Source of the DNA: Clostridium carboxidivorans P7
GTDB taxonomy: Bacteria > Bacillota > Clostridia > Clostridiales > Clostridiaceae
Direction: 5' to 3'
NCBI RefSeq assembly: GCF_001038625.1
Contig: NZ_CP011803.1
Location: 3,162,001 to 3,226,000, forward strand
Length of the DNA: 64,000 nucleotides
The notes beneath the pieces were generated by a model. That model worked only from the letters and a program-made list of their open reading frames with translations. It had not been told where the DNA came from and did not search any database. A program made the position numbers and the translations under genes. This document shows, in pieces, positions 1 through 9,190 of this stretch; position 1 is the stretch's first letter; each line of letters opens with the position of its first letter.

Positions 1-1
1 A

Positions 2-1402
2 AGCAATAACCAAATAATTAGCCTAGAACCTTTAAAAGGATTAACAAATCTGACATATTTGGAGTTAACTAACACTAACATCACTGATCTAGAATCATTA
101 AGAGGGTTGACTAAATTGACTAGCTTGTTTTTAGCTGACAACCAAATCAACAACTTAGATCCTTTAAAAGCATTAGTTAATTTGAACTCTTTATCTTTAG
201 TCAATAATAAAATTATCAACATAGATCCTCTAATGGGATTGACAAACTTAAATACATTGTGGTTATCTAACAATCAAATTAATGATATAACCTCTTTAAA
301 TGCATTGACTAAATTAAATAAATTGTTTTTAGATAACAATCAAATTACTAGTATAGAACCTTTAAAAGGATTAACAAACTTGACTTGGTTGTATTTAAAA
401 TCCAATCAAATTAAAGATTATTCACCAGTTAATTCTTATTATACTAATCTACAATATAAGGATTTTAAAATAGTAAACACTATAAGTTTGAATAAAATTA
501 CAGACAATTTAACAGTAGGTGACACAGATAATTTAGTAGCAACTGTAAATCCAATAGATGCTACAAATCCTGCTGTAACATGGACATCCTCAGATAATAC
601 TATTGCATCAGTGGATTCTATAGGAAAAATAACAGCAGTAAAGGCAGGGACAGCATTAATAACAGCAGCAACAGTGGATGGAAATAAGAAAGCATCCTGT
701 AACCTTACTGTTACTGCTAAAAGTTCAACTGATAACAGTGAAATTGTTACATTCCCGGATAAGAATTTAGAAAATGCAATTAGAGATACTATTAAAAAAC
801 CTACTGGAGATATTTTGAAGAGTGATGTTAGTTCAATAAAAACTCTGCAAGTTGGAGGAAAAGGTATAACTAATATTTCAGGTATAGAAAATTTAACTAG
901 TTTGACCTATTTGGAGTTAAGCAATAACCAAATAATTAGCCTAGAACCTTTAAAAGGATTAACAAATCTGACATATTTGGAGTTAACTAACACTAACATC
1001 ACTGATCTAGAATCATTAAGAGGGTTGACTAAATTGACTAGCTTGTTTTTAGCTGACAACCAAATCAACAACTTAGATCCTTTAAAAGCATTAGTTAATT
1101 TGAACTCTTTATCTTTAGTCAATAATAAAATTATCAACATAGATCCTCTAATGGGATTGACAAACTTAAATACATTGTGGTTATCTAACAATCAAATTAA
1201 TGATATAACCTCTTTAAATGGATTGACTAAATTAAATAAATTGTTTTTAGATAACAATCAAATCACTAGTATAGAACCTTTAAAAGGATTAATAAACTTG
1301 ACTTGGTTGTATTTAAAATCCAACCAAATTACAGATTATTCACCAGTTAACTCTTATTATACAAATCTACAATATAAGGATTTTCAAATAGTAGCACAAT
1401 AA
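2..1402 (+). CDS. Leucine-rich-repeat (internalin-like) surface protein with Ig-like domain, 5' truncated by the window
   Basis: The reading frame is open from the first bases, so the start and any signal peptide lie outside the window. About 22-residue LRR units (pattern LTxLxxLxLxxNxIxxLxPL) fill nt 2-460. A bacterial Ig-like Big_2-type domain follows at about nt 480-715 (ends ...KKASCNLTV). Then comes an LRR cap (FPDKNLENAIRDTIKK) and a second LRR block to the stop. The second block is almost a copy of the first. Such proteins are normally exported and mediate binding at the cell surface. No LPXTG or SLH anchor is present at this C-terminus, so any anchor must lie upstream. Family assignment is firm; the ligand is unknown. 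Confidence 0.9.
   Translation, partial: SNNQIISLEPLKGLTNLTYLELTNTNITDLESLRGLTKLTSLFLADNQINNLDPLKALVNLNSLSLVNNKIINIDPLMGLTNLNTLWLSNNQINDITSLNALTKLNKLFLDNNQITSIEPLKGLTNLTWLYLKSNQIKDYSPVNSYYTNLQYKDFKIVNTISLNKITDNLTVGDTDNLVATVNPIDATNPAVTWTSSDNTIASVDSIGKITAVKAGTALITAATVDGNKKASCNLTVTAKSSTDNSEIVTFPDKNLENAIRDTIKKPTGDILKSDVSSIKTLQVGGKGITNISGIENLTSLTYLELSNNQIISLEPLKGLTNLTYLELTNTNITDLESLRGLTKLTSLFLADNQINNLDPLKALVNLNSLSLVNNKIINIDPLMGLTNLNTLWLSNNQINDITSLNGLTKLNKLFLDNNQITSIEPLKGLINLTWLYLKSNQITDYSPVNSYYTNLQYKDFQIVAQ
919..1395 (+). repeat. Second copy of a 918-bp in-frame internal duplication (first copy 1-477)
   Basis: Positions 1-477 reappear at 919-1395 with only a few base changes, for example aatgcattg/aatggattg and ttaacaaac/ttaataaac. 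The offset of 918 bp equals 306 codons, so the reading frame is kept. One unit is an LRR array plus an Ig-like domain. Since the window begins inside copy 1, more copies may lie upstream. Confidence 0.9.
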
Positions 1403-1412
1403 ATTTAAATTT

Positions 1413-1463
1413 GGTTCTTTCCAAAGTTAGTTGATTTTTCAAAATCTCTCTAAGGAAAGAACC
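1413..1463 (+). terminator. Inverted repeat after the LRR gene
   Basis: A 10-bp perfect stem (ggttctttcc / ggaaagaacc) closes a 31-nt loop just after the stop codon and is followed by ttt. The loop is long, so it is a moderate terminator candidate. Confidence 0.45.
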
Positions 1464-1597
1464 TTTCTCATTAATGTTTTAAATTTACATCTGCCATACA
1501 TTATCCTTCTCAATTGGAAAATTCAATTCATAAAATTAAAATTTTGTGTCTACAAAATTTTAATTTTATCATAGTAAACAAACTTTTCACTGAAATA

Positions 1598-2662
1598 TTA
1601 TCTTCTAATGGAAATTCTCTCACTATATTTTTTAGTTGCTTCTATAACTGCCTTTATATTTTCAATTGGAGCACCACCAGGAATATCACATCCAGATCCA
1701 ACTATATATCCATTTGGACTATCTGCTGCTTTTTCTATACAGCTTTTAACTTCTCTATAAACATCTTCTACTGTTCCATTTCTTATAATTGAAACTGGAT
1801 CAATATTTCCAACCAAACACACCTTATCTCCCAGTGCATTTTTAACTTCTCCTATATCTTCACAGTTATCAACGCTAAAAGCTGATATATTTAAATCACG
1901 CAGGTCGTTCCAAATTCCTTTTGTCTTTCCACATATATGAAGTGATGGTTTTTCACCAGTTATCTTATACATGCCATCTATCATTTTACTAAGATATGGT
2001 TTTGAAAATTCCCTAAACTGCTTAGGACTAATTAAATTTGCACAGGATATAGGATCTCCAATACCACACATTAATCCGTGTTCCTTGTAAACGGCTTCAA
2101 CATATGCTAAGTTACACTCTACTATAAAGTCCAATAACTTATGTACACCTTCTTTATTTTGTATAAAATCCTTCATAAGATTTTCTGTCCCTCTAATGGC
2201 AGAAGCTGCACTAACAGGCCCTGATACTCCACTTCCAACACTTGCTTCATTACCTAATTCTTTTTTTATTTTACCCAGCGCTTTTAATGTTATTGGAAGT
2301 CGGCCATCTTTATAAGGATTTATAACCTCCATGTTATCTAACATTTTATAATCTTTTAAAACAGGATCTATTAAAAATGAGGCTCTTGAATCACTATACC
2401 CCATCTTGCTTCCAAGTGCTTCTCCTAGTCCCCTTAAAGTCACATTAATTCCACAGCTTTCTGCTCCAAATTCTCTTACTATAAACTTTTCAGCTTCTAA
2501 CATTTTATTAGAATCAAAATAGTATTCTTCAACATTTATGCCTGCATATACTGCTGCGGTTTCTTCAAACATAATAGCACAAGGTAATCTATCTACTTCT
2601 TCTCCCCTAAAATAGGCTTCTCTTCTCTCTTTAGAAGTCATTTCATCTCTAAAAATCCCCAC
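1598..2662 (-). CDS. Uroporphyrinogen decarboxylase (URO-D)/MtaA-family methyltransferase-like protein
   Basis: This 354-residue protein belongs to the UroD superfamily, in its corrinoid/CoM methyltransferase-like (MtaA, CmuA) branch rather than haem synthesis. It has HICGKTKG near residue 240 and SGCDIPGGAPIEN near residue 325. These are the positions where MtaA-type enzymes place their His-x-Cys...Cys zinc ligands. The GTG start at 2662 is set by an aaggaagg site 7 nt upstream. It probably moves a methyl group between a corrinoid protein and a thiol or folate acceptor, but no corrinoid-binding partner lies next to it. The substrate is unknown. Confidence 0.8.
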   Translation of the reverse strand: MGIFRDEMTSKERREAYFRGEEVDRLPCAIMFEETAAVYAGINVEEYYFDSNKMLEAEKFIVREFGAESCGINVTLRGLGEALGSKMGYSDSRASFLIDPVLKDYKMLDNMEVINPYKDGRLPITLKALGKIKKELGNEASVGSGVSGPVSAASAIRGTENLMKDFIQNKEGVHKLLDFIVECNLAYVEAVYKEHGLMCGIGDPISCANLISPKQFREFSKPYLSKMIDGMYKITGEKPSLHICGKTKGIWNDLRDLNISAFSVDNCEDIGEVKNALGDKVCLVGNIDPVSIIRNGTVEDVYREVKSCIEKAADSPNGYIVGSGCDIPGGAPIENIKAVIEATKKYSERISIRR

Positions 2663-2860
2663 AATTCTACCTTCCTTTTATAATTTATAATATTCTTATA
2701 TTTTATGTAGTTTATCTAACCTCAAATTATACTAACTTTTTCTACGTTTTTCTACAAATATAAAAAAAAATAATAGTCAACTTATATACTATTATTTTCT
2801 CCTAATTTATCCGATGATGATCATATTACTTGTCATAATCAGCAACAAAAATTGCTTATT

Positions 2861-3529
2861 TCAATGAGACGATTTGAATTTGTTAAGGTATCTATATATT
2901 GTAGGTTCTGATACTTGGAGTGCCTTTGCAACTTCTACAACTGCACCTTTAAGGTTAAATGTACCTTTGTCGTATAGTTGTTTTACAACATACATTTTTT
3001 CGTCAGCTGACATTCTTTGGGGATCTATGTTTACATCACGAATTATATCGCGGATCATAGTATGGAGGATGTCATCTACATTATCATAGAATTGCTCCTG
3101 GGTTTTTATATCTTCGATTTCTTTCTCAGACTCATCGCATATAAAACTAAGTTTATCCATTAATTTTTTTACATTATTGTACTCTTCTATATCTATGTTT
3201 ATACATATAGCTCCTACTATTTTATTTTTTTCATTTTTTATAAAATAACTTGCAGATCTAAAGGTTTTAAAATTTCCCTCTGCTTTATAATTTGCCACAA
3301 AATCCTTATTTTTGTAGCTCTTATTCTGTATTATGTTAAGGACTAGATTTGTAATAGGTGACCCTATTCTCCTACCGCTTAAGTGTCCATTTTTTATAAA
3401 TATTACAGAATGATTTGGATCGGTAACATCGTGTATTAAAACTTCACAATTATCTCCCAAAAGTGCTGATATAAATTCTGCAATAGGTATATGTTTTTCA
3501 ATTAATTCTCTGTCATTCAAAGTTTCCAC
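2861..3529 (-). CDS. YheO/DauR-type transcriptional regulator (PAS-like sensor plus HTH)
   Basis: This 222-residue protein has an N-terminal YheO-type PAS-like domain (about residues 10-120, including DNCEVLIHDVTDPNHSVIFI and an SYFIKNEKNKIVGAICIN strand). A C-terminal helix-turn-helix follows (about 160-220, ending VAKALQVSEPTIYRYLNKF). The family includes DauR, which controls D-amino-acid catabolism. The apparent start is GTG at 3529; a TTG at 3520 has a better spaced gaggtgg and may be the real one. It faces away from the permease locus at 4305 and may control it. That link is inferred from position only. Confidence 0.85.
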   Translation of the reverse strand: METLNDRELIEKHIPIAEFISALLGDNCEVLIHDVTDPNHSVIFIKNGHLSGRRIGSPITNLVLNIIQNKSYKNKDFVANYKAEGNFKTFRSASYFIKNEKNKIVGAICINIDIEEYNNVKKLMDKLSFICDESEKEIEDIKTQEQFYDNVDDILHTMIRDIIRDVNIDPQRMSADEKMYVVKQLYDKGTFNLKGAVVEVAKALQVSEPTIYRYLNKFKSSH

Positions 3530-3567
3530 CTCACTAATAGTAGTAAATTGACTTTTTAAATGTATAG

Positions 3568-3617
3568 AGCCACCATTTTTTAGTATTTAGAATACAGCAA
3601 TACTAAAAACGATGGCT
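3568..3617. promoter_or_regulatory. Long imperfect hairpin upstream of the YheO-type regulator
   Basis: The arms at 3568-3587 and 3599-3617 (agccaccattttttagtatt against its near complement) form an almost continuous stem about 19 bp long with a short loop. It sits in the leader of the regulator gene. It could be an attenuator, an operator or a terminator of an upstream unit; the sequence does not decide. Confidence 0.4.
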
Positions 3618-3789
3618 AAAACTTGTATATATTATAGCATCAAAATGAATTATTATAAAGATTAAAAACATTTAATGTATTTATAAAAAAGGATGAATCC
3701 CAAAAAATAATTTTTTAAAATTAAAACTATCAAACTTCAAAATTAATTATCCATTAGACTCCATTCTACGAATTTCTTGCTATATTATG

Positions 3790-3818
3790 TTGACATTACA
3801 TTTTTCGTGTGTTATATT
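3790..3818 (+). promoter_or_regulatory. Strong sigma-A-type promoter ahead of the decayed gene and permease
   Basis: TTGACA (3790-3795), a 17-bp spacer and TATATT (3813-3818). It lies about 90 bp before an aggaggt site and points at the pseudogene and the permease at 4305. Confidence 0.6.
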
Positions 3819-3904
3819 CTTATTGCAATAAAAATTTATTATATTAATAACTATTTATTCTTACGATTGAAATTTTACTATTCAATTTTTCAAAATAATA
3901 ATAT

Positions 3905-4284
3905 GGAGGTGAAAATAAATAATAGATTAAAATAGCAAAATCTAAAGGCATCGATATTGTTTTTTTTAAAACTAGGGAATAGTCCTACAGGTCATCCAAA
4001 TAATGCTGATATCTATCTCCAAGATGATACTCAATATATTCGAACAGGATGTATTTTAGCTGGTGAAGGATTACATATTTAAATTGATGGGTTTAGTTTA
4101 AACCTTGAGGAATTATTGTCCATGATGATAACGGTTTCGAATAAAGAGAATAAATATTCTCTTGAATTTGAACAAAACATAAAAAAACATAATGTTACTA
4201 TTAATAACTTCACCAATTTGGATAAAAAAACAGCAGCAATACCAAACAGGAATTGCTATTAGAAATAAAACCTTCGAAGAATAA
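3905..4284 (+). pseudogene. Decayed coding region upstream of the amino-acid permease
   Basis: A good RBS (tggaggt at 3904) leads into an 8-codon stub. Downstream, one frame reads LGNSPTGHPNNADIYLQDD, continues TQYIRTGCILAGEGLHI, has a stop at about 4080, and resumes IDGFSLNLEELLSMM. The end TGIAIRNKTFEE is in another frame and stops at 4284. The pieces read like real protein separated by stops and frameshifts, so this is probably an inactivated gene of about 120 codons that preceded the permease. I do not recognise the family. Confidence 0.5.
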
Positions 4285-4304
4285 GCATAAAGGAGACGTT
4301 AAGA

Positions 4305-5603
4305 ATGATTCAAGAAAAATTTCAGGAAACGAAAGAATATAAAAACGCCAATAAGTGGCACAGTCAAGATACAACTTGGGCAATGAGCCTTTTTGGAACA
4401 GCAATTGGAGCAGGTGTACTCTTCTTACCAATTAATGCAGGAGCAGGCGGAATATTATCTTTACTTTTAATTACTATAATTGCATTCCCTATCATGTATT
4501 TTTCACACAGAGCCATGGCAAAAATGATTTATTTTTCTAAATCTGGTGATAAGGGAATCACAGCTACTGTAAGAGAGTATTTTGGAAATACGGCAAGTAA
4601 AGTTTTTGATGTTGTCTATTTCTTCTCTATTTATTCAATACTAATAATGTATGCAGTTTCATTAACTAATACTGCAAAGAGTTTCATAGAAAATCAATTG
4701 AAAATGCAAGCACCACCAAGAATTGTATTATCACTTGTTTTAGTTCTTTTTCTAATATTCATTGTAAATTTTGGACAAGATGTTACTGTAAAAGTAATGA
4801 GCTATCTTGTATATCCATTTATAGCAACTTTAGTTCTTCTATCTTTATATTTGATTCCACAATGGAGTGTATCAAATTTAAGTTTAGCAGGTAACTTTGC
4901 ACCAGCAGGTGGAAAAGTTGGTATTACTACTGTATTAGGAATAGCTTGGTTTATATTACCAATAATCGTATTTTCATTTAACCATTCTCCAATGATATCT
5001 ACTTTTGTTGTTAAGCAGCGTGAAACTTACGGAATGGAAAATGTAGACCGTAAATGTGCCCAAATTCAAAAGGTATGTTATACAGTAACAATTTGTGTTG
5101 TATTGTTCTTTGTGTTCAGTACTGTTTTAAGTGTAACTTCTGCTGATCTTGCACTTGCAAAAAAAGAAAATTTACCAGTTCTTTCTTTCCTTGCTAACAA
5201 ATATAAAATGCCATTATTCGCTTATGGAGCTCCTATCATAGCTTTAGTTGCTATTACAAAATCTTTCCTTGGACATTATATAGGAGCATATGAAGGTTTA
5301 GAAGATATTATTGTTCAAGGTGCTAAATCTTGTGGAAAAGATTTAAATGGTAAAACAGTTAAAAACATTATTGTTGTATTCATGATTTTAACATGTTGGA
5401 TGATTGCTTTCTTAGATCCAAGTATCCTTGATCTTATAGATATGGTTAATGCACCACTAATTGCAATGATTTTATTCTTATTACCTATGTACGCAATATA
5501 CAAAGTACCTACACTATCTAAATACAAGAAAAATCTTAGTAATATATTTGTTATTGTTGTAGGATTACTAGTAGTTTTATCAAGTATTAAAGCATTCTTC
5601 TAG
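4305..5603 (+). CDS. Serine/threonine permease, SdaC-like (HAAAP family)
   Basis: This 432-residue, highly hydrophobic protein has about 11 predicted membrane segments. It begins with a soluble stretch and then the hallmark WAMSLFGTAIGAGVLFLPI near residues 25-43. Inner motifs (PIIVFSFNHSPMIST, ALVAITKSFLGHYIGAYEG) are those of SdaC/YhaO-type proton- or sodium-coupled hydroxy-amino-acid importers. The start at 4305 follows aaaggag at the right spacing. It probably imports L-serine or a related amino acid; the specificity is inferred. It follows a decayed gene and is ended by the terminator at 5664. Confidence 0.88.
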   Translation: MIQEKFQETKEYKNANKWHSQDTTWAMSLFGTAIGAGVLFLPINAGAGGILSLLLITIIAFPIMYFSHRAMAKMIYFSKSGDKGITATVREYFGNTASKVFDVVYFFSIYSILIMYAVSLTNTAKSFIENQLKMQAPPRIVLSLVLVLFLIFIVNFGQDVTVKVMSYLVYPFIATLVLLSLYLIPQWSVSNLSLAGNFAPAGGKVGITTVLGIAWFILPIIVFSFNHSPMISTFVVKQRETYGMENVDRKCAQIQKVCYTVTICVVLFFVFSTVLSVTSADLALAKKENLPVLSFLANKYKMPLFAYGAPIIALVAITKSFLGHYIGAYEGLEDIIVQGAKSCGKDLNGKTVKNIIVVFMILTCWMIAFLDPSILDLIDMVNAPLIAMILFLLPMYAIYKVPTLSKYKKNLSNIFVIVVGLLVVLSSIKAFF

Positions 5604-5663
5604 GATTCTTTAAATAAAATCAATATTATATCACTAAATAATACTTTACAGATTTAATATAGG

Positions 5664-5700
5664 ATAACCCCCTTGATTGCTCAAGGGGGTTATGATTTTT
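5664..5700 (+). terminator. Intrinsic terminator between convergent genes
   Basis: An 11-bp stem (ataaccccctt / aagggggttat, 5664-5693) is followed by gattttt. It ends the permease transcript and may also serve the converging amidohydrolase operon. Confidence 0.85.
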
Positions 5701-5719
5701 ACCTATTTTATATTTAAAT

Positions 5720-6877
5720 TTATTTACTTAAGAAATCCAAAGCAAATTGTACATGTAATGCTGTTCCGTATTTTAAGTAATCTTCGTCAATCTTGAATTT
5801 CTCATGATGTGGGAAATATACAGCTTCCTTTTCCTCATTTCTATATCCTAAAAATGCATATACTCCTTTTGCATGTTTAAAATAGTACGGCATATCTTCT
5901 GAGCCCATATATCTAGGTAAAGTTTTATTTTTTCCTTCGCCAAAGACTTTTGCCGCAGAGTCATCAGCAAGTATTGATAGTTCGTCATCATTGTAAAGAC
6001 TAAGTGCACTTTCTTCTATTCTTACTTCAGCCTTAAGTTCGTAAGCATCTGCAATAGCTTTTGCATGTCTCCTTATTGCTTCATGAGCTATTTCTCTAAC
6101 CTGCGGATTAAAATATCTCATGGAGATATCAATTTCTGTATATTTTGCAACTACATTTGCCTTTGTACCTCCAACAAACTTCCCTACTGAAATTACTATT
6201 GGATCTTGAGCATTGATATTTTTAGTAACTATTCCTTGAAGGTCTGTAACAAAGGCACATGCAGGATGAATTGTATCTTTAGCAAGGTGTGGAACTGAGC
6301 CATGACCAGACACCCCTTCAAACTTTACATAAATAGTATCACAACCTGCCATTCTATAACCTGATTGAATATTTACATATCCTGTTTTTAGTTCTGGCAT
6401 TCCATGCATACCAAGGCAAGCATCAACTCCATTCATTCCCCCAACCTCTATTATTTTTTTTGCACCTGTGAAAGTTTCCTCACCTTCCTGAAAGAAGAAT
6501 CTTATCTCACCTGGTATTTCCTCCTTCATTTCAGATAGGATTTTTGCAGCACCAAGAAGCATAGCAGTGTGAGCATCGTGTCCGCAAGCATGCATTATTC
6601 CAGGAGTTTTAGAGGAAAATTCAACACCTGACTGCTCGATTATAGGAAGAGCATCCATGTCAGCTCTTAAGGCAACTGTCTTTCCTTTTTTATAACCTTT
6701 TAAGATACCAATTACTGAAGCATTTCCAGCTTCCTTTATCTCAATCCCAAGCTTTTGAAGTTCCTCTACAACTACCCTCTTTGTATTAAACTCCTGTCCG
6801 CTTAATTCAGGATTTTCATGAAAATATCTTCTAAGATCAACAATGTATTTTTCATATTCTTTAACCTTATTTAGCAA
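5720..6877 (-). CDS. M20-family metal-dependent amidohydrolase
   Basis: This 385-residue protein has the full M20D/amidohydrolase signature: ALRADMDALPI (about 70-80), HACGHDAHTAMLLGAA with Cys, His and Asp metal ligands, and the catalytic QEGEE. Relatives hydrolyse N-acyl amino acids, aminobenzoyl-glutamate or indole-acetyl conjugates. The start is TTG at 6877, chosen because aggaggg lies 7 nt upstream. It begins 20 bp after the MFS stop codon, so the two form an operon that probably imports and then cleaves an N-acylated amino acid or dipeptide. The substrate is inferred from family only. Confidence 0.9.
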   Translation of the reverse strand: MLNKVKEYEKYIVDLRRYFHENPELSGQEFNTKRVVVEELQKLGIEIKEAGNASVIGILKGYKKGKTVALRADMDALPIIEQSGVEFSSKTPGIMHACGHDAHTAMLLGAAKILSEMKEEIPGEIRFFFQEGEETFTGAKKIIEVGGMNGVDACLGMHGMPELKTGYVNIQSGYRMAGCDTIYVKFEGVSGHGSVPHLAKDTIHPACAFVTDLQGIVTKNINAQDPIVISVGKFVGGTKANVVAKYTEIDISMRYFNPQVREIAHEAIRRHAKAIADAYELKAEVRIEESALSLYNDDELSILADDSAAKVFGEGKNKTLPRYMGSEDMPYYFKHAKGVYAFLGYRNEEKEAVYFPHHEKFKIDEDYLKYGTALHVQFALDFLSK

Positions 6878-6897
6878 AGCAATCCCTCCTATAAAAT

Positions 6898-8190
6898 TTA
6901 TTTTTCCTGATATATATTTTTACCTCTTGTTTCAGCTGAAAAAAATGATGCTGCTGTACTTACAGCCATTAAAATTATTAAAACAAAATATGCTTTTTCA
7001 TATCCAACTGCTGGTACATTCTTATATTTATCAAGAATGTTACCCATAACCACTGGAATAACTGCAGCTCCTAAGAATCCAACACAATTTACAACTCCAG
7101 TAGCCATTCCAGAAAGCCTTCTATCATTTACTTCATTTCCCACTGTCCAGCACATTGTAAAGCCTGTCATGACAAAACCAAAAACAAACAGGAATGGAGT
7201 AAGAAGACTAAGAGGCATTCTAGTGTAGATAAGAATTATCCATCCTATTAAAGTCAGCGTAGTTGAAAGAACTAATGGAATCTTTCTATTCTTGAAACGG
7301 TCTGAAAGATAACCAATTATTAAACCACTAACTGATGAACCTATAACAGCTGATATTACGTAGTTTGCTGCTTTTACTTTAGTCAAACTATATGCTTGCA
7401 TAAGGAATGAAACTCCAAAGGTTCCTAAGAATACAACATACCCTGTATACAGTCCTATATATGCAAGGGATATAACCCATGTCCTTTTGTTTGTAATAAT
7501 TGATTTAAGTGCTGGCATAACTTTAATATTCGCACTTACTGCAGGTCTATTTTCAAGTTCATCCATACCAGGAAGCCCCATATCTTTAGGATCATCCTTT
7601 ACAAAGATCATAGTTAATGCTGCGAAAACTACCATTGCGAGTCCCATAAAAACAAAGGTATTTCTCCATCCAAACTTCTGTGCTGCAATAACAAGTGGAG
7701 TTTGTGCTAGTATTGCTCCTAAGTTAGCTGCGAGTCCTGCAAATCCTATCATTAAGGCGAAATTTCTGGAATAGAACCAACGAGACTGTATTTTTATTAA
7801 GCAGATAAATACTACGGAAACTCCAATTCCTACAAGAAACCTACCTACATAGGCAACTCCAATGTTAGGAGCTAATCCAAAAACAACTGAACCTATTGCT
7901 GCTAATATGGAAAACATTGAAACTGTCCTTTTAGGTCCCAGTTTATCTGCAAGTATTCCCGATGGTATCTGCATGATAAAGTATGCATAAAAGTACATTG
8001 ATCCAATATTGGCAAACTGTGCTGCTCCAATTGAAAATGCCTGTTGAAGATCATTTTTTACAACCCCAGCACTCATTCGATGGAAAGTCACAAAAATATA
8101 TACCGCTGCAAGAATAGTCCAAACAACCCATCTGTAACTCTCAACTTTTTTGATTTGTTCATCCCTTGTCTTCAAATTTTCTCTGTTCAT
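6898..8190 (-). CDS. Major facilitator superfamily transporter
   Basis: This 430-residue protein has about 12 membrane segments and a central soluble loop (DDPKDMGLPGMDELENRP). An MFS motif A-like stretch (GILADKLGPKRTV) lies near residue 80, and a second (GYLSDRFKNRKIP) begins the second half. It is translated from ATG with aggagga 9 nt upstream and lies directly upstream of the M20 hydrolase gene with a 20-bp gap. It is therefore probably the importer for that enzyme's substrate. The PucR-type regulator at 9191 is a possible controller. Confidence 0.85.
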   Translation of the reverse strand: MNRENLKTRDEQIKKVESYRWVVWTILAAVYIFVTFHRMSAGVVKNDLQQAFSIGAAQFANIGSMYFYAYFIMQIPSGILADKLGPKRTVSMFSILAAIGSVVFGLAPNIGVAYVGRFLVGIGVSVVFICLIKIQSRWFYSRNFALMIGFAGLAANLGAILAQTPLVIAAQKFGWRNTFVFMGLAMVVFAALTMIFVKDDPKDMGLPGMDELENRPAVSANIKVMPALKSIITNKRTWVISLAYIGLYTGYVVFLGTFGVSFLMQAYSLTKVKAANYVISAVIGSSVSGLIIGYLSDRFKNRKIPLVLSTTLTLIGWIILIYTRMPLSLLTPFLFVFGFVMTGFTMCWTVGNEVNDRRLSGMATGVVNCVGFLGAAVIPVVMGNILDKYKNVPAVGYEKAYFVLIILMAVSTAASFFSAETRGKNIYQEK

Positions 8191-8396
8191 TTGCTAATCC
8201 TCCTCTTTGATATTTTAGATTCTTTCCTTTACACTTTTTAATCACTTCACAATTCTCCCTTATGAAAGATAACCTTTACACAACTTAAAAAGTTATATCA
8301 AATCTTGTTAATTAAAGTATACCTTGTTTTAAAAAATAATCATTATTCCTAAAATATCAAAATAATACGTTTTTTTTGTACCTAGAGTACAATGCA

Positions 8397-8430
8397 TACA
8401 TGTTAATTCCAAGTCCTTCATTAACATGTA
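8397..8430. promoter_or_regulatory. Perfect 10-bp inverted repeat in the MFS/nitroreductase intergenic region
   Basis: tacatgttaa (8397-8406) and ttaacatgta (8421-8430) are separated by 14 bp. The region (8191-8552) separates divergent genes, so this is a plausible two-fold operator. No T-run follows, which argues against a terminator. Otherwise the 362-bp gap is AT-rich and shows nothing I recognise. Confidence 0.45.
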
Positions 8431-8552
8431 TAAAAAGGAGAAAAAAATATTACCAAATTTGACTATAAAAGAATTCTGATGTATGATAGAATCCATTTAA
8501 GAACTTGATTGGGTTTAAAAAATTTTAACATATGATGAAGGGAGAAATAGAA

Positions 8553-9110
8553 ATGGATATCTTAGAATGTATTAATAGTAAAAGAAGTATTAGAGCATAT
8601 ACTGATGAAATTATATCGGAGGAAACGTTGACAAATCTGATTGAACTTGGCACGAAGGCGTCAACAGGTTCAGGAATGGAACCTTGGGGATTTGTAATTA
8701 TTAGAGATAAGAATGAAATAGATTCTCTATCTGAAATGACAAAAAAATATTTACTAGACAACCTTGAAAAATATCCTTATCTAAATCAATATGAAGATTG
8801 GTTAAAAAATCCTAAATATAGTGTTTTTAATCATGCAAATACTTTATTAATCGTTTATGGAAATACAGAATCTCATTGGTATGTTTATGATTGCAGTCTT
8901 GCTGCTGGAAATATAATGTTAGCTGCTCACAGCATGGGGATTGGAACTTGCTGGATTGGATTTGCAGAACATACTTTAAATACAAAAGAATTTAAAGAAA
9001 AATACGGAATACCAGAGAAATATGAGTTAGTTTGTCCTATGAGTATGGGATATATGAAAACTAAGCTTACACTACCAAAAAGAAACACACCTATAATATT
9101 CCACAAGTAA
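8553..9110 (+). CDS. Nitroreductase-family flavoprotein
   Basis: This protein of about 185 residues belongs to the FMN-dependent nitroreductase family. It has the N-terminal SKRSIRAYTDE motif (FMN phosphate contacts) and the C-terminal MGIGTCWIGFAEH/GIPEKYELVCPMSMGYM pattern. I chose ATG 8553 because ggagaa lies 8 nt upstream; the longer ORF from 8532 lacks a ribosome site. Family members reduce nitro, quinone or enone compounds with NAD(P)H; the natural substrate is unknown. It is monocistronic with its own terminator. Confidence 0.85.
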   Translation: MDILECINSKRSIRAYTDEIISEETLTNLIELGTKASTGSGMEPWGFVIIRDKNEIDSLSEMTKKYLLDNLEKYPYLNQYEDWLKNPKYSVFNHANTLLIVYGNTESHWYVYDCSLAAGNIMLAAHSMGIGTCWIGFAEHTLNTKEFKEKYGIPEKYELVCPMSMGYMKTKLTLPKRNTPIIFHK

Positions 9111-9126
9111 ATTATTCAACAATAAT

Positions 9127-9168
9127 AAACCTATGCTAAAACTAAATTTAAGCATAGGTTTTTGTTTG
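9127..9168 (+). terminator. Intrinsic terminator after the nitroreductase gene
   Basis: Stem aaacctatgct (9127-9137) / agcataggttt (9151-9161) followed by ttgttt. It lies between convergent genes and may act for both. Confidence 0.8.
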
Positions 9169-9190
9169 GCATCCCTAAAGTAAATAAGCA

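Noticed and set aside
907..1191. 94-residue minus-strand frame in the LRR gene
   Set aside because: It mirrors the repetitive LRR codons and has no ribosome site; it is a shadow frame.
1514..1792. 92-residue plus-strand ORF opposite the UroD-like gene
   Set aside because: It is rich in Asn/Ser/Phe/Tyr, typical of antisense frames of AT-rich genes, and overlaps the end of the UroD-like CDS.
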